Source: Marinomonas posidonica IVIA-Po-181 (GTDB lineage: Bacteria; Pseudomonadota; Gammaproteobacteria; Pseudomonadales; Marinomonadaceae). From it: a DNA stretch of 64,000 nt. This document shows positions 45,391 to 55,222 of the stretch, in pieces (positions within the stretch are counted from its first letter, which is position 1; each line of letters starts with the position of its first letter). The notes under the pieces are model-generated. The model was not told the DNA's origin, did not search any database, and saw only the letters and a list, made by a program, of their open reading frames with translations. A program made the translations under genes and the position numbers. The DNA lies in NCBI RefSeq assembly GCF_000214215.1, contig NC_015559.1:2343001-2407000 (forward strand), read 5' to 3'.

Positions 45391-46389
45391 TCACCAAGTC
45401 AATTTGACTTTCTCACCTGTGTCAAAGGATCTTTGTGCCGCGTCGGCCAAAATTTGAGCACGGCGACCGTCCTCAAAACTGGGGGATACCGGTCGTTTCG
45501 CCAAGACATTCTCAATGAACGCCGTTAGCTGTAGGTTATAAGCCGCGCCATAGCGATCAGTAAAGAAGTTAAACAATGGATCTTTCACACCTGTCGTATC
45601 CGTGTTGTAACGCACGACCGAGGTGGGTGTTTGATTGTCAGAAATCACCATACCTTCCGAACCAAACACTTCGACGCGTTGATCATAACCATAGCTTGCA
45701 CGACGGGAACCATTGATGTGAATTAGGCGACCAGATTGGCTCCTCATATTGATCATGACACTATCAACGTCACCAATTTCAGTGATTTTTTCGTCCACCA
45801 AGGCACTACCAAAAGCTTGGATTTCAACGACTTCTTCAGCCAGAATAAAACGTGCCATGTCAAAATCATGAATGATCATGTCACGGAAAATACCACCAGA
45901 AGACTTCAGATACTCAACAGGTGCCATACCTGGGTCGCGGCTGCTGATGATGACTTGCTCTAGTTTTCCGACACTTCCGTCATGAGCCGCTTTTGCTGCT
46001 GTACTATGGCTTGGATCGAAACGACGGTTAAAACCAATTTGAATCGGCACATCGCAATCTTTGATCTCTTCCATACAAGCATTAACGGTAGCTGTATTCA
46101 AATCAATCGGCTTCTCACAGAGAATTGCTTTACCCGCTTTCGCCGCTTTGATAATCAGCTCCACATGCGTGTCTGTGCTGGTCGCAATCAACACCGCATC
46201 CACTTCTGGGTCCGCCAACGCATCGTCTACACTCTCCGCGACTTTGGCTCCTGTGGCTTTTGCGACTTCCTGTGCGGCCGGAGCATGCACATCATAAACG
46301 TATTTCAAATTTGAATGTACGAACGCCTGAAGGTTTTGCGCATGCATCTTGCCAATACGACCCGCACCAAATAAAGCAAAATTCAACAT
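45391..46389 (-). CDS. iolG: Inositol 2-dehydrogenase
   Basis: 332 aa Gfo/Idh/MocA oxidoreductase. N-terminal NAD-binding ALFGAGRIGKMHAQN, then CEKPIDLN with the catalytic Lys and the substrate-binding GFNRRFDPSH and DMIIHDFDMARF (Asp/His) segments seen in IolG. It oxidises myo-inositol to 2-keto-myo-inositol (scyllo-inosose), the entry step of the pathway. Last gene in the operon; a terminator follows. Confidence 0.92.
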   Translation of the reverse strand: MLNFALFGAGRIGKMHAQNLQAFVHSNLKYVYDVHAPAAQEVAKATGAKVAESVDDALADPEVDAVLIATSTDTHVELIIKAAKAGKAILCEKPIDLNTATVNACMEEIKDCDVPIQIGFNRRFDPSHSTAAKAAHDGSVGKLEQVIISSRDPGMAPVEYLKSSGGIFRDMIIHDFDMARFILAEEVVEIQAFGSALVDEKITEIGDVDSVMINMRSQSGRLIHINGSRRASYGYDQRVEVFGSEGMVISDNQTPTSVVRYNTDTTGVKDPLFNFFTDRYGAAYNLQLTAFIENVLAKRPVSPSFEDGRRAQILADAAQRSFDTGEKVKLTW

Positions 46390-46418
46390 TGTGAAATCCT
46401 TATGTTATTTTTATTCAA

Positions 46419-47243
46419 TCAACCATTGGTTACTTTTTTATCCCGTTCTATGATCCACTCATGGTCGGGGTCATTATGAAAGATCCAGTTACGACTGGGG
46501 CCGGCCATGACATTCAAATAGTAAGACTGATAGCCGTGAGGAACACCCACAGGATGGTAGCCCTCTGGCACCATAACCAAGTCCCCATCTTCCACCGCCA
46601 TGGTTTCATCAATACTGCGATCATCTGTATAGACGCGCTGGAAAGCAAAACCTTGAGGCGGATCTATTTTGTGATAATAGGTTTCTTCCAACTGCGTTTC
46701 CGCTGGTGCTGCGTCAGTGTCGTGTTTGTGAGGCGGATAACTTGACCAGCCACCACTTGGAGTAATCACTTCACACACCAACAAACTGTCGGCAGGCTCA
46801 TTACCAAACAAAATGTTGCACACGTGTCGAGTATTACTAGCGACGCCGCGGGTTTCGTACTGACACTGTTCAGGGCGAATCAACTTAGCCGCATGGCCAC
46901 CCTTGCCTGGCGCTTTACAAAACGCCACTTCCACATCGGTCAACGCCTCAATACAAATTTCATCTTGAGCAGGCGCATACACCGCATAAGGGGCTTTTTG
47001 ATCAAACACACTCATGCGATCGCCTATATCGTGCCAAGATGCTTGTTGTGTCTTAGCATTCGCTTTACCACTTAAAATGACCGCGCAGACTTCATCATCT
47101 TCCGTAGCAAGGGTGACCGTTTCACCTACGTTAAGCTGATGCGCCTCAAAGCCGACGTATTGCCAATTGGCACTGACTGGTGTCACTAACTGGGTTTGTG
47201 ACTGTCCAGCTAGTTGGCGCTTTTTACTGAGTAAACGTGACAT
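46419..47243 (-). CDS. iolB: 5-deoxy-glucuronate isomerase
   Basis: 274 aa, two-cupin IolB family. Metal-binding cluster SSYPPHKHDTD with a Glu in ETYYHKIDPPQGFAFQRVY, and late DGDLVMVPEGYHPVGVPHGYQSYYLNVMAG. It converts 5-deoxy-glucuronate to 2-deoxy-5-keto-gluconate. It lies 140 bases after iolE, the largest gap in the operon, and 29 bases before iolG. Confidence 0.94.
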   Translation of the reverse strand: MSRLLSKKRQLAGQSQTQLVTPVSANWQYVGFEAHQLNVGETVTLATEDDEVCAVILSGKANAKTQQASWHDIGDRMSVFDQKAPYAVYAPAQDEICIEALTDVEVAFCKAPGKGGHAAKLIRPEQCQYETRGVASNTRHVCNILFGNEPADSLLVCEVITPSGGWSSYPPHKHDTDAAPAETQLEETYYHKIDPPQGFAFQRVYTDDRSIDETMAVEDGDLVMVPEGYHPVGVPHGYQSYYLNVMAGPSRNWIFHNDPDHEWIIERDKKVTNG

Positions 47244-47383
47244 AGTGCTTCACCTCGAAAAACATTACTTCATGGTTGGCATAGAGAATTAGTGAATTGA
47301 ACATAATGCCCCTCTCTTAAAATGGTCAATTTGCTAAACGGAACGCCCCATAAGGCGCGCTCCATTTTTCACATCGTATTTGT

Positions 47384-48307
47384 TTAAATCTTGAAACCAA
47401 CTTGTTCTAAGTGACTCGACAAGTACTGATATCCCATGGTCGCGTAGGTCAATGGATGCGCAATCGCAGGATCCTGCTCCGCCTCCACGACAATCCAACC
47501 TTGATAATTGACCGCGTTTAACACGTCAAAAATCGGTGTGTAATCAATGCAGCCATCACCAGGTACGGTATAAACACCATCCAATACAGCGTTTAGAAAC
47601 GCACTATCCCGATTTAAATTTTCTCGTAAAATGGTAGGACGGACATCTTTACAATGAACATGAACAATGCGTTTTGCGTGTTTCTTTGCCATTTCCAAAG
47701 GGTTACCACCCGCAAAGGTGATGTGCCCTGTATCCAATAAAAGCCCCACATTGTCGCTCGTCATGGCCATTAACTTGTCCACTTCTTCGGCCGTTTCAAT
47801 CACGGTTCCCATATGGTGGTGGTAGGCTAATTTAACCCCCTGCTCCGCCATATAATCCGCCACTTGGGTGATACGCTGCGCGTATTCCGCCCATTGCGCT
47901 TCTGTCATACCGGGTCGCTGAGATAATGGCACTGACTGATCCCCGTGGATGCAATTAGTCACTTCGGCAAACACCATGACCTTGGCACCAAGGGTTTTCA
48001 ATAAGGTCAAATGGTCTTGCATGGCGGCAATTTCTTCTTCCGCACTGCGCTTCATTAATCGCGCGCTGTACCAGCCAGAAACCAGATCCAAATCATGCTC
48101 TTTCAAAATGGGCCCGAGCACGGCAGGGTCTCGTGGAAATTTATTACCTAATTCGACGCCACTGTAGCCAGCTTGACGCGCTTCCGTCAGACACACTTCA
48201 AGAGGTGTATCGGCGCCTAAAGATGGCAGATCATCGTTGGTCCAAGTCAACGGATTAATGCCAATTCGAACCTTAGAAGCCGTGACTGCATTGTTATTTT
48301 TATTCAT
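47384..48307 (-). CDS. iolE: 2-keto-myo-inositol dehydratase
   Basis: 307 aa TIM-barrel (xylose isomerase-like) protein. Typical IolE blocks are IGINPLTWTNDDLPSLG, GVELGNKFP, AYHHHMGTVIET, LLLDTGHITFAGG and VHCKDVR, with metal ligands among the Glu, Asp and His residues. It dehydrates scyllo-inosose to the trihydroxycyclohexanedione used by IolD. Confidence 0.94.
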   Translation of the reverse strand: MNKNNNAVTASKVRIGINPLTWTNDDLPSLGADTPLEVCLTEARQAGYSGVELGNKFPRDPAVLGPILKEHDLDLVSGWYSARLMKRSAEEEIAAMQDHLTLLKTLGAKVMVFAEVTNCIHGDQSVPLSQRPGMTEAQWAEYAQRITQVADYMAEQGVKLAYHHHMGTVIETAEEVDKLMAMTSDNVGLLLDTGHITFAGGNPLEMAKKHAKRIVHVHCKDVRPTILRENLNRDSAFLNAVLDGVYTVPGDGCIDYTPIFDVLNAVNYQGWIVVEAEQDPAIAHPLTYATMGYQYLSSHLEQVGFKI

Positions 48308-48352
48308 TTGATTACTTCCCGATTTGATTGCTTCCCAAACTGTCGCAATGAA

Positions 48353-50215
48353 TTAATAAGGCTGTTTCCGCTTCGCTTCTTGATAGCCTTGATGTGCCTC
48401 CCACACCTGTTGTCGGCTAGATACTTCTGGCACAGCCACATCCCACCATGCACCACCCTCTTCCGTGCTAGGCATAGGATCCGTATCAATGGCGATCAGA
48501 TAGGTTTTCTGACTGGCTCGAGCACGTTGTAATGCGGTTTCTAATTCGGCCAAACAAGCGACCTGCTCAGAGTCAGCCCCCAAGGCTTTGGCATGCGCCG
48601 CAAAATCAGTTTTTGGCGCCCCCGCTTCGACCGTATGACAGTCTTGTAGCAGGTTGTTAAAAGGTTCACCACCACAAGCATTTTGTAAACGATTGATGCA
48701 GGCATAACCACGATTATCCAAAACCACTATCGTGAGTTTTAGACCCAGCATTACCGACGTGGCGATTTCGGAATTCAGCATTAAATAACTACCGTCGCCT
48801 ACCATAATGATGACATCTCGCTCTGGCGTGGCCATTTTTACGCCCAAACCACCAGCAATTTCATACCCCATGCAAGAAAATCCGTACTCTAGGTGATAAC
48901 CCAAGTCATCTGAGGTACGCCACAATTTATGCAATTCTCCGGGTAGACCTCCTGCCGCTTGTACTATCGTCGTATTGGCTTGCGCTTGACGGTTAATCAC
49001 CCCAATGACATTGGCATCGGTAGGCAAATAAGCCGAATCATTGGCTTGTGATGGCAAAGCTGTGGCCTTATCCACTGCAGCCAACCAAGCGTTATTCCAT
49101 TTTGTAACCTGCGTTTGCCAAGCCGAATCGCTGTGCCATTGCGTCAACTGTGATTCAAGTTCCTGCAAGGTGGTTTTCGCGTCACCCACCAAGGGCAAAG
49201 CATTGTGCTTTTCGGCATCAAAGGGCGCACTATTGAGGCTCAACAAGGTACAATCTGGATTGGCAAACAAGGTACGTGATGCGGACGTAAAATCTTGCAA
49301 ACGTGTCCCCACCGCCATCACCAAATCCGCTTCTTGCGCGGCAGCGTTGGCGGCACTGGAACCGGTTACTCCAACCGCCCCCAAATGCCACGGGTGATCC
49401 CAAGGCAAAGCTCCCTTACCGGCTTGAGTTTCACACGCTGGTATACAGTGCGTTTCCACAAAAGCTTGGATTTCTGGTAAAGCTTGGCTGTAATGCACGC
49501 CTCCCCCTAACACCATCAAGGGTTTCTTAGCTTGCTTAAGCGCCTCAATGGCCTCAGACAATTGTTGCAAGTCAGCGCGATTACGACGCAGACCATGTAC
49601 CTTCTTAGTAAAAAAACTAACAGGATAATCGTACGCCATGGTCTGAACATCTTGTGGCAACGCCAGAGTGGCTGGGCCACAAGAAATGGGATCCAGCATG
49701 GTATTGATTGCCACGGGCAAACTGGTGATTAACTGTTCTGGCCGATTCATACGATCAAAGTAACGTGACACAGGACGAAAACAGTCATTCACTGACATGC
49801 TTGGATCATTAAAATGCTCCACCTGCTGAAGCACAGGATCTGGTGTTCGCGTCGCAAACACATCTCCAGGCAGTAACAACACTGGCAAACGATTCGCCAT
49901 CGCCAACCCTGCGGCTGTCACCATGTTTAGAGCCCCCGGTCCAATCGACGTAGTGCAAGCCATTATCCGCTGACGTCTGTACTGTTTAGCAAAAGCACAG
50001 GCCGCCAATGCCATGCCTTGTTCGTTATGAGCACGAAAGGTGGTAAATTCCTCTTTCACTTGCGCTAATGCTTCACCGATGCCCGCCACATTACCGTGAC
50101 CAAAAATCGCCCAAGCACCACCGAATAACGGCACTTCTTCACCGTCAATCAAGGTGTACTGCGCTTGCAAATGCTTTACCAAGGCCTGTGCCATGGTCAA
50201 ACGAATTGTTTCCAT
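48353..50215 (-). CDS. iolD: 3D-(3,5/4)-trihydroxycyclohexane-1,2-dione hydrolase
   Basis: 620 aa thiamine-diphosphate enzyme of the acetolactate-synthase fold. The N-terminal pyrimidine-binding domain contains GHGNVAGIGEAL and the catalytic Glu in HNEQGMA; the C-terminal PP-binding domain has GDGSYLMLNSE, the Mg/ThDP site. It opens the ring to give 5-deoxy-glucuronate. It follows iolC by 23 bases. Confidence 0.95.
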   Translation of the reverse strand: METIRLTMAQALVKHLQAQYTLIDGEEVPLFGGAWAIFGHGNVAGIGEALAQVKEEFTTFRAHNEQGMALAACAFAKQYRRQRIMACTTSIGPGALNMVTAAGLAMANRLPVLLLPGDVFATRTPDPVLQQVEHFNDPSMSVNDCFRPVSRYFDRMNRPEQLITSLPVAINTMLDPISCGPATLALPQDVQTMAYDYPVSFFTKKVHGLRRNRADLQQLSEAIEALKQAKKPLMVLGGGVHYSQALPEIQAFVETHCIPACETQAGKGALPWDHPWHLGAVGVTGSSAANAAAQEADLVMAVGTRLQDFTSASRTLFANPDCTLLSLNSAPFDAEKHNALPLVGDAKTTLQELESQLTQWHSDSAWQTQVTKWNNAWLAAVDKATALPSQANDSAYLPTDANVIGVINRQAQANTTIVQAAGGLPGELHKLWRTSDDLGYHLEYGFSCMGYEIAGGLGVKMATPERDVIIMVGDGSYLMLNSEIATSVMLGLKLTIVVLDNRGYACINRLQNACGGEPFNNLLQDCHTVEAGAPKTDFAAHAKALGADSEQVACLAELETALQRARASQKTYLIAIDTDPMPSTEEGGAWWDVAVPEVSSRQQVWEAHQGYQEAKRKQPY

Positions 50216-50238
50216 TTTTTGCCTCCGTTAACAGGCGA

Positions 50239-52185
50239 TTAAAGTGACTTTCCCGCTTCATTACGCTGACGCCAGTATTCGCTCATCTCAAGATAGTTAC
50301 TCTTCACTTGAGCCACAAACTCGGCATCGTTAATGTCGTTTCTTAACCATGCCTTAGTGGGCGCCGAGAAAATCGTGCGGCCAATGGCAAACCCTTTACA
50401 CACATCCTGACCGGCAGCGGCATTAAAGCCTGCTTTTAGCTCTTCTACCGGCGCATCCAACCCCAGTAGCACGACACCGCGACAATAAGGTGCACGTGCC
50501 TTGATGATGTCATCAATGTTTTGCCAAGCGGCTTTACTCGGTGAAGGTAACTTCCACCAATCGGGAAACACACCTAAATTGTAGAATCGTTCAATTGAAC
50601 GAGACAAAGTCTCATCATCAAGATTCGAACCGGCCGGCGGAATAATTTCCAGTAAAAGTTCGTGGCCAGTGGTACAGCAAGCACGATAAAGATCCATGAC
50701 TTTCTGTTCTTGCTCACTGCGCAAATTCACTTCGTCATCAGGGTGATAAAACACCAAGCATTTCACTATGTGATTGGCAGGCCATGTGGCAATCGCTTGA
50801 CCCACATTGTTGCCTAACTCAAAGCGCAAGGGACGGCTGCTCGGCATCTCCACTGGGCGAGCAATCCAGTGATCTTTGCTGGTTATGTCATTCAAGACAT
50901 CTTGTGCAAACGTGCCATCGGCTAAAATACCCGTGCCGCCAACCGTTTCGCCCAAGGTTTGTGAACCCTCACAAGCCGCCTGTAAAATCAGTTCTTTGGC
51001 TCTGCTAACACGCGAAATGGGCGCCCCAGCTTCACGACACATATCGACAAATTGACGTCTGTGATCAAATGCCAAAATACACATGTCTTGCCAATCTTTG
51101 CCTTCCCCTTGGCGTTCTATGCGCTGGGTGGTCACTCGATGCAGATAATTCAATACAGGGTCCAAATCAGGACGTGAAATGTCATCACGGTGAATCAGGT
51201 AATAATCCAATTCTTCCAGACTCGGCATGGCGGGCGCACAACCATGACGCGATACCACAATCGCCCCACATGCATTAGCATAATCACAAGCGTTTTCAGT
51301 ACTTTCTTGATTGATCCAAGCTCGCAAATAACCACTCAAGAAAGCATCCCCCGCCCCCAATACATTGAGCACATCTACGGTCACGCCATAACGAGTAATG
51401 CCTTCATCCAAAGTATCCGGAATCTCACCTTTAAACACAGAACATCCCAAAGCACCGCGTTTCACGACGAGCTCAGCCGTCGAGACCTGACGAATTTGTT
51501 TCAAACACTCGATGGTATCTTCACAACCACCCGCAATGTGAAACTCCTCCTCAGTGCCAACAATCAAATCACACAAGGGTAGAATTGACATAATATGCTG
51601 CGTAACCGCTTCATCTGAGACAAAGCGATTCTCTCCTTCACCTCGGCCTGTTAAGCCCCAAAGCACAGGTCGATAGTCAATATCGATAATCACTTTGGTG
51701 TCATTGGCTTTAGCGTATTCAATGGCTTTACGAGCCGTTTTGTCCGTCGACTCTGTCGAAAAATGAGTGCCCGTAATCAGCAAGGCTTTTGCTGAGGCAA
51801 TAAAGTCCTCATCAAAGTCCTCTTCTGAGATCGCCATATCGGCGCAATTTTCACGATAAAAAATAAGTGGGAAAGTATCTTGATCTTTAATGCCCAGTAA
51901 TACCAAGCCAGTAAGGCGGTCCTGATCCGTGACCACATGCGAAACATCGACGCCAACACGTGATAATTCACTGCGAACAAAACGTCCCATATGCTCATCA
52001 CCAACACGCGTTAACATGGCAGATTTCAGGCCCATTCTAGCGGCACCAAACGCGATATTGGCAGAAGAGCCGCCAAGGTATTTTTTGAAGCTGTTAACAT
52101 CCTCAAGTGGTGCGCCGATCTGTTCCGAATATAAATCGACTGCCGCACGGCCTAAACAAATGACATCCAAAGTCTTAATTTTCAT
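50239..52185 (-). CDS. iolC: 5-dehydro-2-deoxygluconokinase fused to a DUF2090 (aldolase-like) domain
   Basis: 648 aa. The N-terminal PfkB sugar kinase (about 1-330) has GGSSANIAFGAARMG and the anion-hole motif NVLGAGDAFLSGYL, and phosphorylates 2-deoxy-5-keto-gluconate. The C-terminal part (about 345-640) is DUF2090, starting near MCILAFDHRRQF, with TIM-barrel aldolase-like features. Such fusions occur in proteobacterial iol loci that lack a separate iolJ, so the C-terminal domain is a reasonable candidate for the phospho-aldolase step; this is inference. It overlaps the upstream oxidoreductase stop by one base. Confidence 0.92.
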   Translation of the reverse strand: MKIKTLDVICLGRAAVDLYSEQIGAPLEDVNSFKKYLGGSSANIAFGAARMGLKSAMLTRVGDEHMGRFVRSELSRVGVDVSHVVTDQDRLTGLVLLGIKDQDTFPLIFYRENCADMAISEEDFDEDFIASAKALLITGTHFSTESTDKTARKAIEYAKANDTKVIIDIDYRPVLWGLTGRGEGENRFVSDEAVTQHIMSILPLCDLIVGTEEEFHIAGGCEDTIECLKQIRQVSTAELVVKRGALGCSVFKGEIPDTLDEGITRYGVTVDVLNVLGAGDAFLSGYLRAWINQESTENACDYANACGAIVVSRHGCAPAMPSLEELDYYLIHRDDISRPDLDPVLNYLHRVTTQRIERQGEGKDWQDMCILAFDHRRQFVDMCREAGAPISRVSRAKELILQAACEGSQTLGETVGGTGILADGTFAQDVLNDITSKDHWIARPVEMPSSRPLRFELGNNVGQAIATWPANHIVKCLVFYHPDDEVNLRSEQEQKVMDLYRACCTTGHELLLEIIPPAGSNLDDETLSRSIERFYNLGVFPDWWKLPSPSKAAWQNIDDIIKARAPYCRGVVLLGLDAPVEELKAGFNAAAGQDVCKGFAIGRTIFSAPTKAWLRNDINDAEFVAQVKSNYLEMSEYWRQRNEAGKSL

Positions 52186-53345
52186 TACTGATCCCCATCA
52201 TATTGTTCAATCTTGACCCAAGCATTCCTTCGATGTGATTCAATGACCTGATCCAAAATCACATTCACTTGAGTGGCCGCTCTAAAATCAGGCCATAATC
52301 TCCGTTTATTCACTAACCCTTCATACAAATCTCGAATCTCCACGGCTTTCATATCATTAAAGCCAAGCCCATGCCCTGCTGACACACAAAAAGCCTTGTA
52401 GTCAGGGTGCTCTGGTCCAACCAGAATACGTTTAAATCCCTGTCTATCTGGTTTATCGCCCGCTAAGTACAATGAAAACTCCGATAACCTTTCTTGATCG
52501 AATACGAGACTGCCTTTGGTACCGGTAATCTCAAATGACAAGCCATTTTTGCGTCCCCAAGCCACTCGAGAGGTTTCAAGCGTTCCCTGAGCACCATTCG
52601 CAAAGCGCACCATCATATGGGCTTGGTCCTCATTTTCGACCATTCCCATGTCTCTTCCTGACCTGTCATTGGAATCCATTAGCGGACGTTGCTTGTGCAC
52701 AATTTTTACATCAGCACAGAGCTCTGTGATCGGTCCCATTAGGTGTAATGCCAGTTGCACTAGGTGCGATGCGAGATCATTTAAAGCACCACTACCAGCA
52801 AATTCTTGCTGTAAACGCCAACTAAAAGGTAGGTCGGCTTGCGCCAAGTAATCTTCATTAAACACACCTCGAAAATGCACCAGGTCGCCAATGTCGCCTT
52901 GTTCAATAAGCTGCTTAATAAATTGTAATGTGGGGTTTTTGATGTAGTTAAAACCAACCAGTGTACTGACACCGGCTAGAGACGCGGCTTCTGTCATGCG
53001 TTTCGCGTCAGCTGAGTTCAATGCCAAAGGCTTCTCACTGTAAACATGCTTGCCTGCGGCAATGGCAGCCAAAGCAATGTCTTTATGGAGAAAATTAGGA
53101 GCACAAATGTCGATCACGTCAATATCGGAGTCATTGATCATATCTCGCCAATCCCCCGTTGAACGACGAAAACCAAGTTCAAGGGCTTTTTGTTTGGCCA
53201 ATTCTGGGGTTGCATCTGCCAACATGTCGCAAATAAGAGATTCAGAAGAAATCTCAAATGCGGCCATAGCATTTCGATATGCGATCGCATGAGCTTTGCC
53301 CATGTAACCTGAACCGACCATGCCAATTCGTAACGGTTTTGACAT
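52185..53345 (-). CDS. Gfo/Idh/MocA oxidoreductase, probable second inositol dehydrogenase
   Basis: 386 aa. N-terminal Rossmann MVGSGYMGKAHAIAYRNA, then SEKPLALN with the catalytic Lys and LNDLASHLVQLALHLMG with the Asp/His substrate segment. It is distinct from the iolG product and first in the operon. Comparable genes in iol clusters act on scyllo-inositol or other isomers, or on a keto intermediate. Its stop overlaps iolC. The exact substrate cannot be read from the sequence. Confidence 0.85.
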   Translation of the reverse strand: MSKPLRIGMVGSGYMGKAHAIAYRNAMAAFEISSESLICDMLADATPELAKQKALELGFRRSTGDWRDMINDSDIDVIDICAPNFLHKDIALAAIAAGKHVYSEKPLALNSADAKRMTEAASLAGVSTLVGFNYIKNPTLQFIKQLIEQGDIGDLVHFRGVFNEDYLAQADLPFSWRLQQEFAGSGALNDLASHLVQLALHLMGPITELCADVKIVHKQRPLMDSNDRSGRDMGMVENEDQAHMMVRFANGAQGTLETSRVAWGRKNGLSFEITGTKGSLVFDQERLSEFSLYLAGDKPDRQGFKRILVGPEHPDYKAFCVSAGHGLGFNDMKAVEIRDLYEGLVNKRRLWPDFRAATQVNVILDQVIESHRRNAWVKIEQYDGDQ

Positions 53346-53736
53346 TGTTTATCACCTCTTCAAATCGACTGGACACAAACCGCCCCAGTTTTCTTCGATG
53401 CCTGTCTGACCCGTGAAGAGACACTTAATGGAATAGACAGAATCCGTGCATCAAAGACATTATTGTTTTTATTTTCTTATGCATTCACTTCAACAACAGA
53501 ACAATAATAGAATATTTATTTCAAAAAATTCAACAAATAAAAAATATATTTTAATATTCACGTCAAATACACCTCTTTAGGAAAAATGACATTAACTCTT
53601 TATAAAACAATTGATTATGAAAACCACCAAAATGAAACATGAAAATCATGAAATTTGATTTTTTAGAATGTAAGTTCTAAGATCACTCAGATAATCATAA
53701 ACACACCCGTGACATCACCCACGATTAGGAGCGACC
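53346..53736. other. Divergent iol control region, 391 bases
   Basis: AT-rich spacer between the iol operon and the repressor gene, with no gene visible. It contains the palindrome described separately (53663-53680), a stretch of very high A/T content (53510-53570) and a GGAATAGACAGAATCC segment near 53428 that could be a second, imperfect site. Confidence 0.6.
53663..53680. promoter_or_regulatory. Candidate IolR operator
   Basis: TTAGAA and TTCTAA are perfect inverted arms around a six-base spacer, 57 bases before the repressor start. The N6 spacing fits the GGAA-N6-TTCC pattern recalled for Sinorhizobium IolR, with GAA/TTC preserved. Confidence 0.5.
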
Positions 53737-54603
53737 TTGTCTGCACCAAACACCCTTGAACAACTTCAACAAACCATCAGTCGAAACTATGAAGGTTTAA
53801 GCAAACGTCTCCAACAGGTCGCACGATTCCTATTAGAACACCCTAATACAGTGGCGTTAGAAACGGTTGCCAGCCTAGCTGAGCAATGTGGTGTACCGCC
53901 TTCTACTCTAGTCCGTTTTGCCGCCGCCTTTGAATACAATGGTTTTAGTGAAATGCAGAACTTGTTTCGCCAATCATTAGTCGAGCAAACTTCTATTTCG
54001 AATTACAGTGAACGCGTCAAAATGAATCAAAACGCCACAGGCGCTGACATTCATGCTGATCAAATTCTAAGTGAATTCAGCCAACGCAACGCATTTTCCA
54101 TGAGTCACATGCCCCATCAATTTTCACCTGAGATGCTCAGTTCGGCTGTGGATTTATTAGAAAATGCGGAAAACATTTACCTGATTGGGCTACGCCGCGC
54201 ATTTCCCATTTCCAGCTATTTTGCTTATAGCTTGAGGCATTTAAATAAAACGACTCACCTCATAGACGGTGGCGGAGGCATGTTGGTTGAGCAAGCCAGT
54301 AATATTCGTAAAGACGATGTGATCATTGCCACAACCTTCAGCCCATATGCTCAAGAAACTGTGACGGTCAGTGAATACGCTTATGCTGCGGGGGCCAAGG
54401 TCATCGCCATTACCGACAGTAAGATCAGCCCTTTGGCCGGCATGTCGGATGTCTGTTTTGATATAAAAGAAGCTGAGGTGTTGGGGTTCCGCTCACTAAC
54501 GTCTTCGATGACACTAGCGCAAACCTTATTAGTGTCACTTGCGTATCGACTTAATGCCGATGGACAAATGGGCGATACCAAACAAATTGCTTGGAACCAC
54601 TAA
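53737..54603 (+). CDS. iolR: RpiR/MurR-family repressor of inositol catabolism
   Basis: 288 aa. An N-terminal helix-turn-helix of the RpiR type (about 1-80, VASLAEQCGVPPSTLVRFAAAFEYNGFSEMQ) is joined to a SIS sugar-phosphate-binding domain (about 125-265, NIYLIGLRRAFPISSYF, DDVIIATTFSPYAQETV). The start is TTG with AGGAG six bases upstream. It is divergent from the iol operon, as usual for proteobacterial IolR, and an inositol-derived sugar phosphate is the likely inducer. The 3' end overlaps the convergent DUF2127 gene by four bases. Confidence 0.88.
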   Translation: MSAPNTLEQLQQTISRNYEGLSKRLQQVARFLLEHPNTVALETVASLAEQCGVPPSTLVRFAAAFEYNGFSEMQNLFRQSLVEQTSISNYSERVKMNQNATGADIHADQILSEFSQRNAFSMSHMPHQFSPEMLSSAVDLLENAENIYLIGLRRAFPISSYFAYSLRHLNKTTHLIDGGGGMLVEQASNIRKDDVIIATTFSPYAQETVTVSEYAYAAGAKVIAITDSKISPLAGMSDVCFDIKEAEVLGFRSLTSSMTLAQTLLVSLAYRLNADGQMGDTKQIAWNH

Positions 54604-55085
54604 CCAATTTGCTTAATGATATTGGACTGACCTTGCGGCGAGGCATCCCGTTTTAAAACCCAGAAAAGGTAGCTCACCACCAGTAAATTGAATATCAGAA
54701 TGAGCCAGTTCTGAAGGCTAGAATCTTGATAAATCGCATACAGCTCTAATGGGATGTACAAACATCCACTGATAAAAGCAAACCATTCCGTCCAGCGCAA
54801 ACGGTTCCACAGCCCGTATGCCATGACAAACCGTAAACTGGCGTAGAGCAAGGCAACCAAGGTCACCATAGAAAGATTCTTATCTGACAGGCTCTCAGCC
54901 ATGCCAATCAACCACTGAACATAATGCCCTTGCTGAGAAATAGACCAATGCGTCATTTGCTCTAATACAAGTTGATGCAAGTTTCGTCCTGATACAACAT
55001 TCACCAGACAAGCTAGGCCTAAAGCCAATACGCCTTTGATGCCTTCCATTAAGGCCAGTGCGTTTAAACCTTCAAATTTCATCAC
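54600..55085 (-). CDS. DUF2127-like integral membrane protein
   Basis: 161 aa with about four hydrophobic helices (near 12-30, 70-92, 100-118, 124-143). The opening LNALALMEGIKGVLALG and WNRLRWTEWFAFISGCLYIPLELY match the DUF2127 family of unknown function. No obvious partner; it is convergent with iolR, overlapping its stop. Confidence 0.72.
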   Translation of the reverse strand: MMKFEGLNALALMEGIKGVLALGLACLVNVVSGRNLHQLVLEQMTHWSISQQGHYVQWLIGMAESLSDKNLSMVTLVALLYASLRFVMAYGLWNRLRWTEWFAFISGCLYIPLELYAIYQDSSLQNWLILIFNLLVVSYLFWVLKRDASPQGQSNIIKQIG

Positions 55086-55156
55086 ATCAGCTTCGTTTAA
55101 AAAATATCAGCCTAAGACGCCAACATGACAATACTATGATTTGTATGCACTTTTAT

Positions 55157-55188
55157 AAAAAAAGCCAAACACCTTTCCGAGTTTGGCT
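55157..55188 (-). terminator. Terminator after the intradiol dioxygenase gene
   Basis: A perfect eight-base stem (55163-55170 with 55181-55188) ends on the minus strand in T7. Confidence 0.85.
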
Positions 55189-55222
55189 GATTGAGCACCT
55201 TCCTTGTTTTAAAGACAAAAGA

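Noticed and set aside
49041..49397. 118-codon antisense frame in iolD
   Set aside because: iolD is unambiguous over this region; the antisense product is low in structure-forming content.
53510..53570. Possible replication origin or AT-rich unwinding region
   Set aside because: Only AT-richness in a promoter spacer; no DnaA-box cluster or iterons seen.
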